NCBI GenBank assembly: GCA_030627905.1 | Contig: DAOVRZ010000009.1 | Coordinates: 1-64,000 of the forward strand | From: JAGMES01 sp023128035 | GTDB lineage: Bacteria; Bacillota; Halanaerobiia; DY22613 | DNA: 64,000 nucleotides | Direction: 5' to 3' | Shown here: positions 8,379 through 17,270 of the stretch, in pieces | Layout of the letters: each line of letters begins with the position of its first letter | How positions within the stretch are numbered: the stretch's first letter is position 1 | Notes under the pieces: model-generated | What the model was told of the DNA's origin: nothing | The model's input: only the letters and a program-made list of their open reading frames with translations | Database searches by the model: none | Made by a program: the position numbers and the translations under genes

Positions 8379-8480
8379 CTACGTTGCATGTTTACGGCTC
8401 ATCATACATGCCATTTCTGGATTTTCTTCCAGAACCGCTTTAACGTTCTTTACTTCCTTGATGGATTCCCACTTAACCAT
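8379..8480 (-). CDS. 33-residue peptide, candidate RiPP precursor
   Basis: An ATG at 8480 preceded by the near-perfect ribosome binding site AGGAAAGGAGGTG opens a 33-codon frame ending in TAG. The N-terminal part is charged and helix-prone (begins MVKWESIKEVKNVKAVLEE). The C-terminal part, ENPEMACMMSRKHAT, has one Cys, two adjacent Met, and Ser, His and Thr. Leader-like then compact core organisation, the strong start site, the strong terminator right behind it, and position between an ABC exporter and radical SAM enzymes all fit a ribosomally made peptide precursor. I know no family with this sequence. It could also be a short regulatory or leader peptide. Confidence 0.7.
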   Translation of the reverse strand: MVKWESIKEVKNVKAVLEENPEMACMMSRKHAT

Positions 8481-8529
8481 AATTACACCTCCTTTCCTAG
8501 AGTAATTGTTCTAATACGTGTAAATAAAT

Positions 8530-9327
8530 TTAGCTTCCTGTACTCTCATACCTATATAATCCGGAACTCCAGACCTTATAACCCAGCATCAAAAAGATAA
8601 GAGTAATAATCGGGCTTGTATAAGCGATCCAATGATAGGACTTAAACTGATCTAAAATCAAAATGGCTGGAAAATAAGATGTTAAAGCAAAAGGAATAAT
8701 CCAAGTTAAAATAAACCGTAAAGTTGGATTAAAAACTGTTACAGGATATTGAACGAAATCACTTAACTCCATAAAGGTCCACATTAAACTGAAACGGTTA
8801 TGAAACCAAAAAGAAATTGAGTTGATTAATAAAAAAAATCCAAAATAGAGCAGAACACCATTAACAATACTAAAGCACAAAGTTAAAATCACTCCAAAGG
8901 TGATAGTTATCTTTACATTCACCAATCCAACAATGATCGCCACAATTCCCAATAATACCTCGGTTAACTGATTTTCATAAATCCGATCAGCAATCAACAA
9001 AAACAGTGGATTTACTGGTCGAACCATTAGACGATCCAAATTACCCTCAATAATAAACTCTGAACCCAGATCCTCTAATCGACCAAAAAAGGTAAAATAG
9101 AAACCACGACAGGTCAATGCCAATCCATAGATAATCAGTACTTGATGGATATTCCAGCCTTGTAAATTAGGGATATGGCTAAAAATAATCGTAATAAACA
9201 ATAGTGTCGATATCTTACTAAGCATTTCCATGAATAAGGAAATGAGAAAGTCTTTACGATAATTTAAACGGGTCTTAAAGTACTGAGATAAATATAAACT
9301 ATATAACTTAAAATATTTCTTGATCAT
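8530..9327 (-). CDS. ABC-2 type exporter permease (second of pair)
   Basis: 265 residues with about six hydrophobic segments (for example SKISTLLFITIIFSHI, VLLGIVAIIVGLVNV, VLLYFGFFLLINS and ILTWIIPFALTSYFPAIL). The pattern GNLDRLMVRPVNPLFLLIADRI is typical of the ABC-2 permease family that occurs in pairs (COG3694/COG4587) with a COG4586-type ATPase. Its start overlaps the stop of the preceding permease by 4 bases. The peptide gene follows 50 bases later, so this transporter probably exports the product made from that peptide or a related small molecule. Confidence 0.85.
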   Translation of the reverse strand: MIKKYFKLYSLYLSQYFKTRLNYRKDFLISLFMEMLSKISTLLFITIIFSHIPNLQGWNIHQVLIIYGLALTCRGFYFTFFGRLEDLGSEFIIEGNLDRLMVRPVNPLFLLIADRIYENQLTEVLLGIVAIIVGLVNVKITITFGVILTLCFSIVNGVLLYFGFFLLINSISFWFHNRFSLMWTFMELSDFVQYPVTVFNPTLRFILTWIIPFALTSYFPAILILDQFKSYHWIAYTSPIITLIFLMLGYKVWSSGLYRYESTGS

Positions 9328-10124
9328 CCTCCAACCACTTCCAATCTATTATAGGCTTTTTTAAATAACCAGTTACCTACCGTTAGTAAAACTAGTACCC
9401 AGAACAATTGTGTTGCTAATTGCATACCTAAGTAACCTTTTCCTAAATAAATCCTAATTGGAATGGAAACAACACTATGGTAAGGCAGCATATATGCAAT
9501 CTTGCTCAACCAAAGGGGGAAAAATACCAAAGGAATTAAGCGCCCCGAAAAAAGATATGCAAAAAAACCGTTAACACGTAAAATCCCATTACTTTGAACA
9601 GTCCAGAAAATAACCCCTGCCAACAACATACTGATACCAATCTCCACCAAGAAACCTAAAAAGAAACTGACAATAAATGCGACCAAATTAACCCAGTCTA
9701 GTGGTGGTACAACATCTAAGATAAAAAAAGTTATAATTCCCAAAGGCAATGTAATTACCAAAAAGAAGTATAAGCCCCGTCCAAAGCAATACCAAAAATT
9801 ATACTCATAATAGGTCAAAGGTTTAATAAGTTTATGAGCGACTTTGCCACTTCGAACCTCACTAGAGATATTTAATGGTACACGTCTAGGCGTATTTAAA
9901 ACAGCGTTCATCAAATTGGCAAACAGAATGTATGTAATCATTTCCTTTAAAGAATAAGTCTCCAAGACATTATTTTGACTATAAATTCCTGTCCACAGAA
10001 AATAACTTAAAAACAATACGAAAACCGTGGAGATGAAGATTGAAAAAATACTTATTCTAAAAGCCATGATCTCCAAGAAAGACATTTTTGCAACACTTAA
10101 TCGTTTCAGAAAATATTTTTTCAT
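9324..10124 (-). CDS. ABC-2 type exporter permease (first of pair)
   Basis: 266 residues with roughly six membrane segments (FSIFISTVFVLFLSYFLWTG, FFLVITLPLGIITFFIL, LVAFIVSFFLGFLVEIG and others). The cytoplasmic stretch SEVRSGKVAHKLIKPLTYY matches the coupling region seen in paired ABC-2 permeases. It lies 26 bases after the ATPase gene and overlaps the second permease. Together the three genes form one exporter with two different membrane subunits. Confidence 0.85.
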   Translation of the reverse strand: MKKYFLKRLSVAKMSFLEIMAFRISIFSIFISTVFVLFLSYFLWTGIYSQNNVLETYSLKEMITYILFANLMNAVLNTPRRVPLNISSEVRSGKVAHKLIKPLTYYEYNFWYCFGRGLYFFLVITLPLGIITFFILDVVPPLDWVNLVAFIVSFFLGFLVEIGISMLLAGVIFWTVQSNGILRVNGFFAYLFSGRLIPLVFFPLWLSKIAYMLPYHSVVSIPIRIYLGKGYLGMQLATQLFWVLVLLTVGNWLFKKAYNRLEVVGG

Positions 10125-10150
10125 ACAAATTTCTCCTTATAAAATGTATT

Positions 10151-11140
10151 TCAAGCTCGAGCTTCATAGATTTTCTTTACAATATATTCCAATGAAGATT
10201 TCTCTATAGACACATCTTTAATGGTATCAAAATTAGCAAATATTTTGTCAATTAATGATTTTGAACTGATTGTGGTTTGGTCATATGTAACCTTTAAAGT
10301 TTTATCATTTATCTCCCAGTTTAAATCGGTAGGTAAAAGATCACTGACCTTTCGATCTAAAAATTGGAACTGTGATTCAAAGATCATTTTGTTTTGGTTC
10401 CCATATTGTTTGAAGATTTCTTCTAATTTACCATTAAAAATCAGCTGACCTTTATCAATGATCAAAATTCTATTACATAGTTTTTCAATATCATTAATAT
10501 CATGGGTAGTAATAATAAAAGTTGTACCAAAACGTTTATTGGTTTCTCTAATAAAAGTATGGACTTGCTCTTTAACCATAATATCTAAACCAATAGTCGG
10601 TTCATCCAAAAAAATTACTTCTGGATTATGAATAAAGGCTGCAACAATATCACATAACATTCTTTGACCTAGACTTAGTTTTCTTACTTGTTGCCTTAAA
10701 AGAATTTCAAAATTCAGTACCTCATTAATCCATTTCATATTCGTATCAAATAGATCTTTTGGTACATCATACATATTTCTTAATAACTCAAAGGATTCAC
10801 CGACAGCTAAATCCCACCACAATTGACTTCTTTGCCCAAAGACAACTCCAATATTATAAGCGTGTTGGCGACGATTATGAAATGGTACCAATCCATTTAC
10901 TTTCACCTGGCCTGAAGTGGGAGCCATAATTCCAGTCAAAATCTTTATTGTAGTTGATTTGCCTGCCCCATTCATTCCAATATAACCGACTATTTCTTCT
11001 TTTTGTATCGAAAAACTTACATCTTTAACAGCTTCTTTTACCTTGTACTCTCTTTTAAAAAGGTCAACAATACTACCTTTAAGACCAGATCTTCCTTCAT
11101 GAATTTTATAATTTTTGTTTAAATTTTTAACTTCAATCAT
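10151..11140 (-). CDS. ABC exporter ATP-binding protein (COG4586-like)
   Basis: 329 residues. Walker A GMNGAGKST, a Q-loop region VVFGQRSQLWWDL typical of this subfamily, signature LSLGQRMLCDI, Walker B VIFLDEPTIGLD, and switch TTHD are all intact. A C-terminal extension of about 90 residues follows the nucleotide-binding domain. The ATG overlaps the stop of the SPASM radical SAM gene (ATGA), which would couple its translation to that interrupted gene. It powers the two permeases that follow. Confidence 0.9.
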   Translation of the reverse strand: MIEVKNLNKNYKIHEGRSGLKGSIVDLFKREYKVKEAVKDVSFSIQKEEIVGYIGMNGAGKSTTIKILTGIMAPTSGQVKVNGLVPFHNRRQHAYNIGVVFGQRSQLWWDLAVGESFELLRNMYDVPKDLFDTNMKWINEVLNFEILLRQQVRKLSLGQRMLCDIVAAFIHNPEVIFLDEPTIGLDIMVKEQVHTFIRETNKRFGTTFIITTHDINDIEKLCNRILIIDKGQLIFNGKLEEIFKQYGNQNKMIFESQFQFLDRKVSDLLPTDLNWEINDKTLKVTYDQTTISSKSLIDKIFANFDTIKDVSIEKSSLEYIVKKIYEARA

Positions 11141-12414
11141 AGCTGACCCTCCAATGTTTTATATTCCTCTTTTGCTAATTCTTTAAAACTATGTTTCCAA
11201 TAAGGACACCAATTGCGTTTTAAATAAATTCGTTTAAACATACAACCTCCCCAACATTTAGGAAGATATGCACACTCTCTACATTCTTCATAATCAAATG
11301 GTGTATATGCAGTAAAATTTTTAATCATTTCCTCTTGCATCCCATCAAACACATTTCCAACTGAATCCCTTTCCAAAGACATTAAATGTTCACATTTGTA
11401 AAAGTTCCCTTTAGAGTTAATAAAAAGATCAGAGTTTGCATTTACTCCACAATGAGTTGATTTTGGGAAACTGATAATCATTTTCTGAGAAAATCCTAGT
11501 TATTTTGCATATTGAACCAATTCTAGATGGATCTTTGCAAATTCGGGATAATCCAAAACATTTTCTGAACAAGAACAATTTTCGGTGTAATCCTCTATCG
11601 GAGCAAAATAAACCATCACTTTCTTACAGAGTCCTTCATCCTTGATTCAATGTAATAATTTTTTTACACTTTGGATATTATTCTTTTGAACATTTATCCG
11701 AATGGTCACATTTATATACTCACATATTTGACTAATATTCTGCAAAATCTTTTCGAAAGTCCCTTTACGCCCCTTGGTTATACGATACTGATCATGAACA
11801 TCTTGATCTCCATCAAAAGTAATCTGTACACGATTAAAGTCGTATTTTGTAAAATATTCTGCCAACTCTTTCGTAAAAATATACCCATTGGAGATCATTT
11901 CATATGTTACTTGACAGTTATGTAGTTTCGCTGCCGCTTCAATTTGGTCAGTAAGCCTTTTAATTAGATTTAAATTAATTAATGGTTCTCCACCAAACCA
12001 ACATATATGGAGCTGATCATAATCCTGAATGATTTTCGTAATAAATTTCAATAACTGTTCTTCCGTTTCTGGAGACATTGCCGCCTGAAGAGAATCTTGG
12101 CCATCTGAAGCCTGATAACAATAGATGCAAGCCAAGTTACACGTTTCACAAACTGATACAACTAGAGAAAACTTCTTCTTTTGTTCCTTTATCCGTTTAT
12201 ATCGTTCAATTATTTCTTGCTTTTTTTCATCTTCCATAAAGTAATTCAACTCTAATAATTTATGTAGGTCTTCCTCAGTTGCATCATTTAGCAATGTTTC
12301 TAGTGTGTATTTACCGATCGATAAAAATCTTTCATTCAAACAGTTATAAATTATTGTCTGACCGTTAGAATCTTTAAATTGTATGTTATACAAAGATTGA
12401 GCCAATGGAGTCAC
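11137..12414 (-). pseudogene. SPASM-domain radical SAM peptide maturase with two in-frame stops
   Basis: One reading frame of 426 codons runs from 12414 to 11137 but contains TGA at 11647-11649 and TAA near 11484-11486. Before the first stop: an N-terminal region resembling RiPP-recognition segments, CNLACIYCYQ for the [4Fe-4S]-SAM cluster, and CWFGGEPL. Between the stops, the frame reads naturally (IKDEGLCKKVMVYFAPIEDY, then KIHLELVQYAK). After the second stop come the SPASM cysteines: STHCGVN, GNFYKCEHL, ECRECAYLPKCWGGC and NWCPYWK. There is no frameshift, so two point changes are enough to explain it. Known family members install thioether or C-C cross-links in peptides or make anSME-type modifications. 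It may be recently inactivated, suppressed by readthrough, or reflect base errors. Confidence 0.85.
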
Positions 12415-12418
12415 TCCT

Positions 12419-13120
12419 TTATATCTGCCACTCTTTTTTTATACTCTCACCTAGTTCAAAAAAATCTCTCCCATAATCTAATGGGTCTTTCACTCCAGCC
12501 ATGTAGAAGCCCATTATTCTGTTTTTGCATGCTAAACATTCTCCACACGGTTGAACCTGATTGGTATAACAAGACCAAGTCTTAGAAAAGTCAAGATTTT
12601 TTAAAATTCCATATTCTATCATTTTATCTTTTGTCGCATTTATAATCGGAGCAAAGATCTGAATTGGCTTAGATGAAATCTGGTCAATTACATCTTGAAG
12701 TGCTTTTAAAAATTCCGGTTGACAATCCGGATACCCTTGCCTATTCAAGCCAGAAACTGAATAGTCAGCAGCTGTAACTCCTATTGCAATCGCATTTAGT
12801 CCCATCGAATCAGCAATACCAACCGCATAGGACAAAAATATCAGATTTCTCGCAGGAACATATGTACTCTTCCCACCAGCAGAATTCCTCACTAGAGAGG
12901 TTTTTAAATATTTATCTCTCCACGCCCCAAAATCTAAATCCATAATAATATGATCTTTAAATTTAAAATAATTCGCAATATCTTTGGCATACTCGAGTTC
13001 TTTAATATTCACCTGTTGATAGTTAAAAGTTAAACCATAGACTTCTTCGCTGTTTTCGGTAGCTAGAGCAGAAGCAATAAAGCTATCTAACCCACCACTT
13101 AGTAATACTAGTGTCTTCAT
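12419..13120 (-). CDS. queC: 7-cyano-7-deazaguanine (preQ0) synthase
   Basis: 233 residues. QueC turns CDG plus ammonia and ATP into preQ0. It has the PP-loop LLSGGLDS, YVPARNLIFLSYAVG, the GYPDCQPEF block and the C-terminal zinc motif WSCYTNQVQPCGECLACKNR. It appears to be the first gene of the cluster, 4 bases before the radical SAM maturase. No queF, tgt or queA is seen nearby, so preQ0 rather than queuosine may be the local end point. QueC relatives also occur in defence systems (QatC, type IV CBASS), where as I recall deazaguanine is attached to a protein N-terminus; the motifs here look like ordinary QueC. Confidence 0.93.
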   Translation of the reverse strand: MKTLVLLSGGLDSFIASALATENSEEVYGLTFNYQQVNIKELEYAKDIANYFKFKDHIIMDLDFGAWRDKYLKTSLVRNSAGGKSTYVPARNLIFLSYAVGIADSMGLNAIAIGVTAADYSVSGLNRQGYPDCQPEFLKALQDVIDQISSKPIQIFAPIINATKDKMIEYGILKNLDFSKTWSCYTNQVQPCGECLACKNRIMGFYMAGVKDPLDYGRDFFELGESIKKEWQI

Positions 13121-13167
13121 GATAATCCTCCATTTATTTTCTTTACTCTATAATCATTTCTATAAAT

Positions 13168-13196
13168 ATTTTAACATTTTTAGCTTTTTAAAACAA
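13168..13196 (-). promoter_or_regulatory. Probable sigma-A promoter of the queC-peptide cluster
   Basis: On the minus strand TTGTTT (13191-13196) and TAAAAT (13168-13173) are separated by 17 bases and lie about 50 bases upstream of queC. It is the only good match between the cluster and the decayed DNA further upstream. Confidence 0.5.
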
Positions 13197-13210
13197 GTTT
13201 ACATACTAAG

Positions 13211-13470
13211 TTAATTTTTTGATTGTAAGTAATTAAACACGTTATCTTTAAATATTCTTGCAATTTCGTCAACTTCAATAAACGCAGTAAAGATTTCTCG
13301 TCAAAACCCCTACATATTCCTTACATTAGTTATAGTCATTCCAGCCCATCTAAATCCGTAGACACCTTCTTTTTTACTTCAGTCAAAAAACTCCATCCTC
13401 TACAATCTCTAACCCATATTTCGCCAAAATAATTATAGTTCCTTTATTTTTATTATAATTTTACTATTTA
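13211..13470 (-). other. Probable decayed gene remnant in a 930-base non-coding stretch
   Basis: Between queC and lpdA (13121-14054) no intact gene is visible. The minus strand holds short coding-like pieces in different frames: GTIIILAKYGLEIVEDGVF up to a TGA, TEVKKKVSTDLDGLE in the next frame, and a clean 29-codon tail FTAFIEVDEIARIFKDNVFN to a TAA at 13211. On the plus strand about 13470-13600 is a similar short open piece ending ILEEVEN. I recognise no family. This looks like gene debris rather than a functional locus. Confidence 0.35.
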
Positions 13471-13750
13471 ATATAATTTTAAATATCAAAATCACTTCCT
13501 TAACACAACAACACAACTTCAAAAGAAATCAATTGATAACATTGTTAAAATTATAAATACATCCTTCATAGATATTCTAGAAGAAGTTGAAAACTAATGA
13601 TCACACAACGTGGTTTTAGCTACATATCGATCCAGACTTTGAGAATTAGATTAGAGTAGTACAAAATTCTATTCCGATGAATAGGAAGGTTAGATTTTTC
13701 TAAAGATTTTTGATAAGAAAAATGTGATTGTCAATTACCACACTTAAAAA

Positions 13751-13806
13751 CGCCTCATAAATCGAATTAGAGTAGCAAATAGGCTCTCTAATTCGATTTT
13801 GAGGCG
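13751..13806. repeat. Large near-perfect inverted repeat (about 21 bp arms)
   Basis: CGCCTCA-T-AAATCGAATTAGAG pairs with a complementary arm at 13786-13806, leaving only one bulged T and a 13-base loop. A related but degenerate copy (GAATTAGATTAGAGTAG) lies about 110 bases earlier at 13640-13660. There is no adjacent T run, so a plain terminator is not obvious. It could be a hairpin-forming mobile element remnant. The remaining bases up to 14054 show nothing else I can support. Confidence 0.6.
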
Positions 13807-14054
13807 AACAAAAGTTTGTCAATATCTAAATACAGCGATTATTCTAAAAATAAATGATTTTCACCCTTCAAAGTGAATTAACTCAAGTTAAAGTAGCTTA
13901 ATACTAATTATAAAATGTTTTCTTCAAAGGGTACATACACCAAAATTAGATCTCATTTAATGTTATTGTTTTTATAATGTTATCTAAAGCATTTTTTCTT
14001 TTTAGAATATAAAATAATGGATTTTCTTTGAGAAAGATATAACTTGAAAGACCA

Positions 14055-15425
14055 TTACTTATGAATTGCTCTCCCATGCACATCCTCCGCAGCCTCCAAT
14101 ACAGTTTCTGCTAAAGTAGGATGAGCATGAATAGTCGAAGTAATCGCACGAACTGTCAGCTTATTCTGCACAGCAAGTGTAAGCTCATGAATCAAATCTG
14201 AAGCATGTGGCCCAACAACCTGCGCTCCCACAACTACATCTTTCTCATCAGCAATAATCTTTACAAAACCATTTTGCTCATTGATGGTCAGCGCTTTACC
14301 ATTTCCTTTAAAGAAGAACTTCCCTACTTTTGGATTCATTCCCTTCTCAATTGCATTTGCTTCTGTCAGACCAACAGAGCCAATTTCTGGATGAGTAAAA
14401 ATGCAGCTTGGAACAACATCATAACTCATCGATTTCTTTTCACCAAATATATTTTCCGCTACCTGAATTCCCTGTGCTGAGGCAACGTGTGCAAGCATAA
14501 CTTTATTCGTCACATCCCCAATCGCATAAATATTAGAAATATTTGTTTGTAAAAATTCATTAATTGCCACAGCACCACGTTCTAATGTAATTCCTAACTC
14601 TTCCAATCCCAGCCCAGTTATGTATGGTCTACGACCAAGTGATAGAAGTGCCATCGAAGCTTCGATAGTCGAACCATCAGCTAACTTAGCAATGATTCCA
14701 TCTTCGATTCGTTCAATACTTTCAATTCTTGTCTCTGTGTAAATCTTTATTTTTGCTCGTTTAAAATGTCTTTCTAACTCTTTACTCACTTCTTCATCTT
14801 CATTGGGGATTAGTCTTGGCATTACATCAACAACTGTAACTTTACTACCCATCTCTGCAAAGATTCCAGCAAACTCAGAGCCAACAACCCCACCGCCTAC
14901 AACCAGTAAACTTATCGGAATCTCCTTTAAATTCAATATCTCATCACTGGTTACAATTCGTTCTCCATCATAATTCATGGTAGGAAAATGAATTGCAGAA
15001 GAACCAGTAGCTATTATCAAATTTTCTCCCATAATCTCTTGTGTTTCATCTTTACCAGTAATTTGCACAGTTGTAAGATCTAAAATCTTCGCTGTTCCTT
15101 TATAAACATCTATCTTATTCTTTTTAAATAAAAACTCTATTCCTTTAACTAACTGTTTAACCGTCCGTTCTTTATGAGCCATCACCTGTTCAAAATCAAC
15201 AGAATAACTGTCAACTTTAATTCCAAATCGTTTGCCATTCTTTATCTTTCGAAGTAAATCTGAACTGGCAGCGAGAGCTTTTGTCGGGATACAGCCTCGA
15301 TTCAAACAGGTTCCTCCTGGAGAATCTTTTTCGATAATAGCAACTTTTGCACCTAACTGCGCTCCTCTAATGGCTGCAACATATCCTCCAGGGCCAGCCC
15401 CTATCACAATCATATCATAATTCAT
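14055..15425 (-). CDS. lpdA: Dihydrolipoyl dehydrogenase (E3 / glycine cleavage L protein)
   Basis: The ATG at 15425 follows GGAGGTGAAAGAC and gives 456 residues. FAD motif IGAGPGGYVAAI, redox-active disulfide GGTCLNRGCIPTK, NAD motif VVGGGVVGSEFAG, IYAIGDV, and the C-terminal active-site HAHPTLAETVLEAAED are all present. It reoxidises the dihydrolipoyl group on GcvH, producing NADH. It is the last gene of the glycine cleavage operon, which makes GcvH its likely main partner. Confidence 0.95.
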   Translation of the reverse strand: MNYDMIVIGAGPGGYVAAIRGAQLGAKVAIIEKDSPGGTCLNRGCIPTKALAASSDLLRKIKNGKRFGIKVDSYSVDFEQVMAHKERTVKQLVKGIEFLFKKNKIDVYKGTAKILDLTTVQITGKDETQEIMGENLIIATGSSAIHFPTMNYDGERIVTSDEILNLKEIPISLLVVGGGVVGSEFAGIFAEMGSKVTVVDVMPRLIPNEDEEVSKELERHFKRAKIKIYTETRIESIERIEDGIIAKLADGSTIEASMALLSLGRRPYITGLGLEELGITLERGAVAINEFLQTNISNIYAIGDVTNKVMLAHVASAQGIQVAENIFGEKKSMSYDVVPSCIFTHPEIGSVGLTEANAIEKGMNPKVGKFFFKGNGKALTINEQNGFVKIIADEKDVVVGAQVVGPHASDLIHELTLAVQNKLTVRAITSTIHAHPTLAETVLEAAEDVHGRAIHK

Positions 15426-15432
15426 TTGTCTT

Positions 15433-16257
15433 TCACCTCCTAAAATTCCATTCATCATCACTATATTTCTCACGAATTAGCTTTTCAGTTAACTCTTTTT
15501 CCTCCCTAGTCAATTCACCTAGCTCCAAGTCTATCTTTAAAGCCTCTTGAAACCCTTCCCGTAAAGCATTAACTAGAGTAACATAAGGATAGCGATTACC
15601 CAAAACCTCATCTATAGAAGTTGCTTTATCACAAAAGATATTTTTCATCCTTTTCTTGATCCTATCACTACTAAATCTGAGCACAGAAAACAACTTATCG
15701 ACATCCATCGTATTTAAGATAGAACCATGTTGTAAGATCACACCCTGCTGTCGATTTTGAGCACTTCCCACCATTTTTTTACCATCTACAGCAATCTCAT
15801 ACCAGGATGGAGCATCAAAACAGGCTGAACTATCAAATGGATTTAATGCTTTCCGACCCTTTTTCTCTAATGAAACCATCTCTGCTGGAATTCCTAATCT
15901 ATGTAAACCTTCTAGAATTCCTTTACTGATCACCTTATAAGATTCAATTACCGTTGATGGAAACATAGGATCTGACTCTAGAGCTGTCAAACTATAGGTT
16001 AACTCATCATCATGCAACACTGCCCGACCTCCAGTAAGGCGACGGATAATCCCGATTCCTTGCCTTTTGCATGATTCAACATCAATTTCATCACTCATCT
16101 TTTGAAAATATCCTATAGAAATCGAAGCAGGTAGCCACCCATAAAATCGAATTGTGGGAGGAACTTTTCCCTGAGATAACAAAATTATATTTGCTTCATC
16201 CAACGCCATATTATAAGCAGGAGATTGAAATCCTGTGTTTAATAATCGCCATTTCAT
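15433..16257 (-). CDS. lipM: Octanoyltransferase LipM / lipoate-protein ligase A family
   Basis: 274 residues from the ATG at 16257, which overlaps the upstream stop (ATGA) and has GGAAGGTGAG upstream. Family motifs: YNMALDEANIILL, IRFYGWLPASISIGYFQ, RRLTGGRAVLHDDELTYS, and GKKMVGSAQNRQQGVILQHGS containing the ligand Lys. ACFDAPSWYEI places a Cys where LipM has its acyl-accepting Cys, which favours octanoyl transfer from ACP over ATP-dependent lipoate ligation. Next to two lipoyl-synthase-like radical SAM genes and gcvH it would supply octanoyl-GcvH as substrate. A lipoate ligase role is the alternative. Confidence 0.85.
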   Translation of the reverse strand: MKWRLLNTGFQSPAYNMALDEANIILLSQGKVPPTIRFYGWLPASISIGYFQKMSDEIDVESCKRQGIGIIRRLTGGRAVLHDDELTYSLTALESDPMFPSTVIESYKVISKGILEGLHRLGIPAEMVSLEKKGRKALNPFDSSACFDAPSWYEIAVDGKKMVGSAQNRQQGVILQHGSILNTMDVDKLFSVLRFSSDRIKKRMKNIFCDKATSIDEVLGNRYPYVTLVNALREGFQEALKIDLELGELTREEKELTEKLIREKYSDDEWNFRR

Positions 16258-17255
16258 TTGAAAGCTCTCACCTTCCTTTCCCACATTTGAAAGACCCTAC
16301 TGATCTCAATCGCTGACCAAATAGCAGCCATTTTTATTGCTTTTAATGTTTCGTCAAAGATCAAAGGAATTGGATAATTATAGATAACCCCACCTGGTCG
16401 TTCGTTGTAATATGGTCTATTACAATCTGGACATCCACTGGTCTCAAATGCTTTCCCATTTAAAATAAAAGATAATATTTCCTCACTACTCTTATTAAAA
16501 TCAACCAATCGATCTCTTGAAAATTTAAAATTTTCTATTCGATAGCCACACTCAAATATGAGATAACGGGCAATCTGACTTCGCCGATACTTTCTTTCAT
16601 CAGGCTGTGGATGTTCTTTAAGTGGAGTACCCTTTAAAGGTGTAAAAGCAAAAAGTGCCACTAGCACATTACTTTCCGCCAGATCACACATAATTCGGAT
16701 CAATTCTTCCTCTGTCTCTCCTAAACCCACTATGATATGGGTTCCAATTCTACCTGGAAAAGTTCTAGCGGCTTTTTTAAGAAAATCCATTCTTTTTTCA
16801 AAAGAGCCACCCTTTATTTCTTCATACATTACTGGATTAATTGCATCAAGAGCAATTGTTATTCGATCTACTCCTAAATTTAGCATTCTTTCAATCTCTT
16901 CTAAGCTCTTAACACTTTTGGAGACACATAAAGGTAACCCAGTATTCGCCAACGTTTTAATCTCTTCTTCTAACTCGATATTTTTTCCATCGTCAACAAC
17001 TTGGATACAACATCTTTTTAATATTCCTTCTTTTTTTGATTTATGAAGACCATCAATTACCTGATTTAAGTCATATTCTGGCCAAATTATCCTTGATAGC
17101 ATCTTAGAATTTGACTCACTATCTTTTGCTTGAGCACAAAATTTGCAATTTCGCCTACACCCTTCACCATGCATTAAATAAGCTGTTGTTGGTAGTGCAT
17201 CAATTTTAATCTGTTTTAACCCAAGAAGATGGGCAGTTCCAATTGATACTCTCAT
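16254..17255 (-). CDS. Biotin-synthase-like radical SAM protein, probable LipS-type lipoyl synthase subunit
   Basis: 333 residues. GEGCRRNCKFCAQAKDS gives the CxxxCxxC cluster motif. Other family segments are RCCIQVVDDG, DRITIALDAINP, HIIVGLGETEEELI and LFAFTPLKGTP. A C-terminal SGCPDCNRPYYNERPGG adds extra Cys residues. Biotin synthase is normally encoded with biotin genes and conserves a different fold end; instead this gene sits between a second radical SAM gene and lipM inside a glycine cleavage operon. The two-protein lipoyl synthase LipS1/LipS2 of Thermococcus and anaerobic bacteria is annotated as biotin-synthase-like in just this way, so this is the best assignment. Which of the two it is cannot be settled here. 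Confidence 0.75.
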   Translation of the reverse strand: MRVSIGTAHLLGLKQIKIDALPTTAYLMHGEGCRRNCKFCAQAKDSESNSKMLSRIIWPEYDLNQVIDGLHKSKKEGILKRCCIQVVDDGKNIELEEEIKTLANTGLPLCVSKSVKSLEEIERMLNLGVDRITIALDAINPVMYEEIKGGSFEKRMDFLKKAARTFPGRIGTHIIVGLGETEEELIRIMCDLAESNVLVALFAFTPLKGTPLKEHPQPDERKYRRSQIARYLIFECGYRIENFKFSRDRLVDFNKSSEEILSFILNGKAFETSGCPDCNRPYYNERPGGVIYNYPIPLIFDETLKAIKMAAIWSAIEISRVFQMWERKVRAFK

Positions 17256-17270
17256 CTTTTCACCTCTTCA

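Noticed and set aside
13751..13806. CRISPR repeat
   Set aside because: Only one complete hairpin exists with no regular spacing of repeats; no cas genes are in the window.
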